This document shows positions 62,897 through 64,000 of a stretch of 64,000 nt of DNA, piece by piece. Below the pieces are notes generated by a model. The model made no database searches. It saw nothing but the letters and a program-made list of their open reading frames with translations, and was not told the DNA's origin. Location of the stretch: the NCBI RefSeq assembly GCF_024347495.1, contig NZ_AP025491.1, positions 1,674,001-1,738,000 on the forward strand, read 5' to 3'. The DNA is from Vibrio gallaecicus (GTDB lineage Bacteria; Pseudomonadota; Gammaproteobacteria; Enterobacterales; Vibrionaceae). The translations under genes were made by a program, and so were the position numbers. Each line of letters begins with the position of its first letter. Position 1 is the first letter of the stretch.

Positions 62897-63054
62897 GATC
62901 GCGTATTCAACAATTTTTTGCCTAATATTATGAATTATTGAAGTTTTATAGCTAATAGTTTTTACCTATCAAAATGATAAATTCAACCCATTATCTTCAC
63001 GTTCTAAATGTGATTATCCTATTCTCATTAGTTGATACAGCAGTAGAGTTTGAG

Positions 63055-63927
63055 ATGAGTAAAAGCGCATTAATTGTAGAAGGTGGAGCAATGAGAGGCA
63101 TCTTCGCCGCCGGAGTATTGGATGCTTTTATGGAGGAAGGATTCCGACCTTATGATTTTGCCATTGGCGTCTCTGCTGGTGTGTCTAACCTTGTTGGTTA
63201 CTTATCTCAAGCACCAAAGCGCAGTTATAACGTGATAACGACCATGGCGACTGACAAAGTTTTCTTTAACCCAACTCGCTTTGCTAAAGGCGGTAACTTG
63301 GTGGATGTTAAGTGGTTATGGGATGAATCCAATAACCGTTTCCCGCTTAACTGTGAGCAATTATTCTCAAGTGTTCCGTTGCTTGCTGCTGTTACAAATA
63401 TCGATACTGGTAGTGCGGATTATTATCGTATTAAGCCTGAAAACTTATCGAATGTTGTGGAAGCAACCACTGCTCTGCCCATTGCTTATCGTGAAACGCC
63501 ATGTTTTTCAGGTGGTTGTTACACAGATGGTGGCGTGGCGGACTCGATTCCAGTTCGTGAAGCATACCGCCGTGGTGCTCGTGACATTACCGTGATTTTG
63601 TCTCACCCTCTGAGCTATCAAATGAAACCTCAAAAGTATCAATGGATGCTAAAAAAGCTGCTGTCTAAGTATCCAAATATTGCAAAGTCCATGGCTGTAC
63701 GCGCTGAGAATTACAATCAATCTTTGGAGTTCATCCGAAATCCACCTAAAGATGCGATCATTAAAGTTATTGCTCCACCAGAAGCGTTCGCGGTTAAACG
63801 GTTAACGATGGATCAAGGGATTCTAAACGCAGGTTATGAGATGGGCGTTCAAGCAGGTGAAGAGCACCTAGCAATTCGACAAGGGGTACACGGGCTAGAT
63901 ACTGAAAATTGCCATTTCTGTATCTAA
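63055..63927 (+). CDS. Patatin-like phospholipase (YjjU/RssA-like)
   Basis: The 290-residue protein has the oxyanion loop VEGGAMRGIFAAGVL, nucleophile S40 in GVSAG and the dyad D158 in YTDGGVADSIPV, an intact patatin active site. It has no signal sequence, unlike the lipoprotein patatin at 45834, so it should act inside the cell. The start at 63055 gives the canonical MSKSALIVEGG; an ATG at 62974 would add a hydrophobic leader of 27 residues, which could be real but has no ribosome-binding support. The last 73 bases of the window after it show nothing. Confidence 0.85.
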   Translation: MSKSALIVEGGAMRGIFAAGVLDAFMEEGFRPYDFAIGVSAGVSNLVGYLSQAPKRSYNVITTMATDKVFFNPTRFAKGGNLVDVKWLWDESNNRFPLNCEQLFSSVPLLAAVTNIDTGSADYYRIKPENLSNVVEATTALPIAYRETPCFSGGCYTDGGVADSIPVREAYRRGARDITVILSHPLSYQMKPQKYQWMLKKLLSKYPNIAKSMAVRAENYNQSLEFIRNPPKDAIIKVIAPPEAFAVKRLTMDQGILNAGYEMGVQAGEEHLAIRQGVHGLDTENCHFCI

Positions 63928-64000
63928 TGTTTATGGATAGCCAGTTAAAGACCTGATGCTTAGGCAACCTTATGTGCAGTAGTTTATGAGCAATTGTTTA

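Overview
The window looks like a Vibrionaceae chromosome, most likely Vibrio. The best evidence is a LuxN-type quorum-sensing kinase (50725-53259) that aligns residue for residue with the V. harveyi receptor. A GlyGly-CTERM secreted serine protease, a GltS glutamate carrier, a glpF-glpK/glpR/glpD locus and many two-gene modules with a divergent regulator point the same way. No rRNA, tRNA, transposase, integrase or CRISPR array was seen. The high share of regulators and accessory modules would suit a secondary chromosome, but that is inference.

Layout. 1-1685: end of a FecCDE-type iron(III)-siderophore ABC importer. 1859-7692: an aldehyde dehydrogenase, a soxR-MFS efflux operon and small membrane or hypothetical genes. 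7873-13328: two glutathione transferases, a LysR regulator, a thioesterase and a membrane c-di-GMP phosphodiesterase. 13780-16487: three TadE/TadF/TadG-like genes without the rest of a Tad pilus locus. 16708-23569: small enzymes, UspA, regulators, a lipoprotein and a second DUF465 protein. 23745-29093: glycerol uptake and catabolism. 29480-36369: a PACE efflux pump with a LysR partner, a RIO kinase, an arsenite module, an HPP protein with a TetR partner, and a HAD phosphatase. 36560-39205: a YcaQ-like protein and the serine protease. 39566-42940: a six-gene cluster of secreted proteins that I cannot assign to a known system. 44546-50360: GltS, a patatin lipoprotein and an ABM/Gfo-Idh pair. 50725-53259: luxN. 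53506-61104: the complete ygbIJKLMN-type acid-sugar (threonate/erythronate) pathway with glycerate kinase. 61387-63927: catalase and a second patatin.

Most interesting. (1) The 39566-42972 cluster encodes an abundant-looking secreted subunit, a short relative, a two-domain protein whose C-terminal half resembles the subunit, two paralogous one-domain beta proteins and an OmpA-type peptidoglycan anchor. The genes overlap, a strong internal hairpin follows the first gene and a terminator ends the cluster. It looks like an undescribed surface-fibre or envelope structure. (2) luxN has no luxM synthase beside it. (3) At least eleven unrelated short tandem repeats (units of 7-21 bp) lie between genes, most of them right after stop codons, which suggests a genome-wide process.
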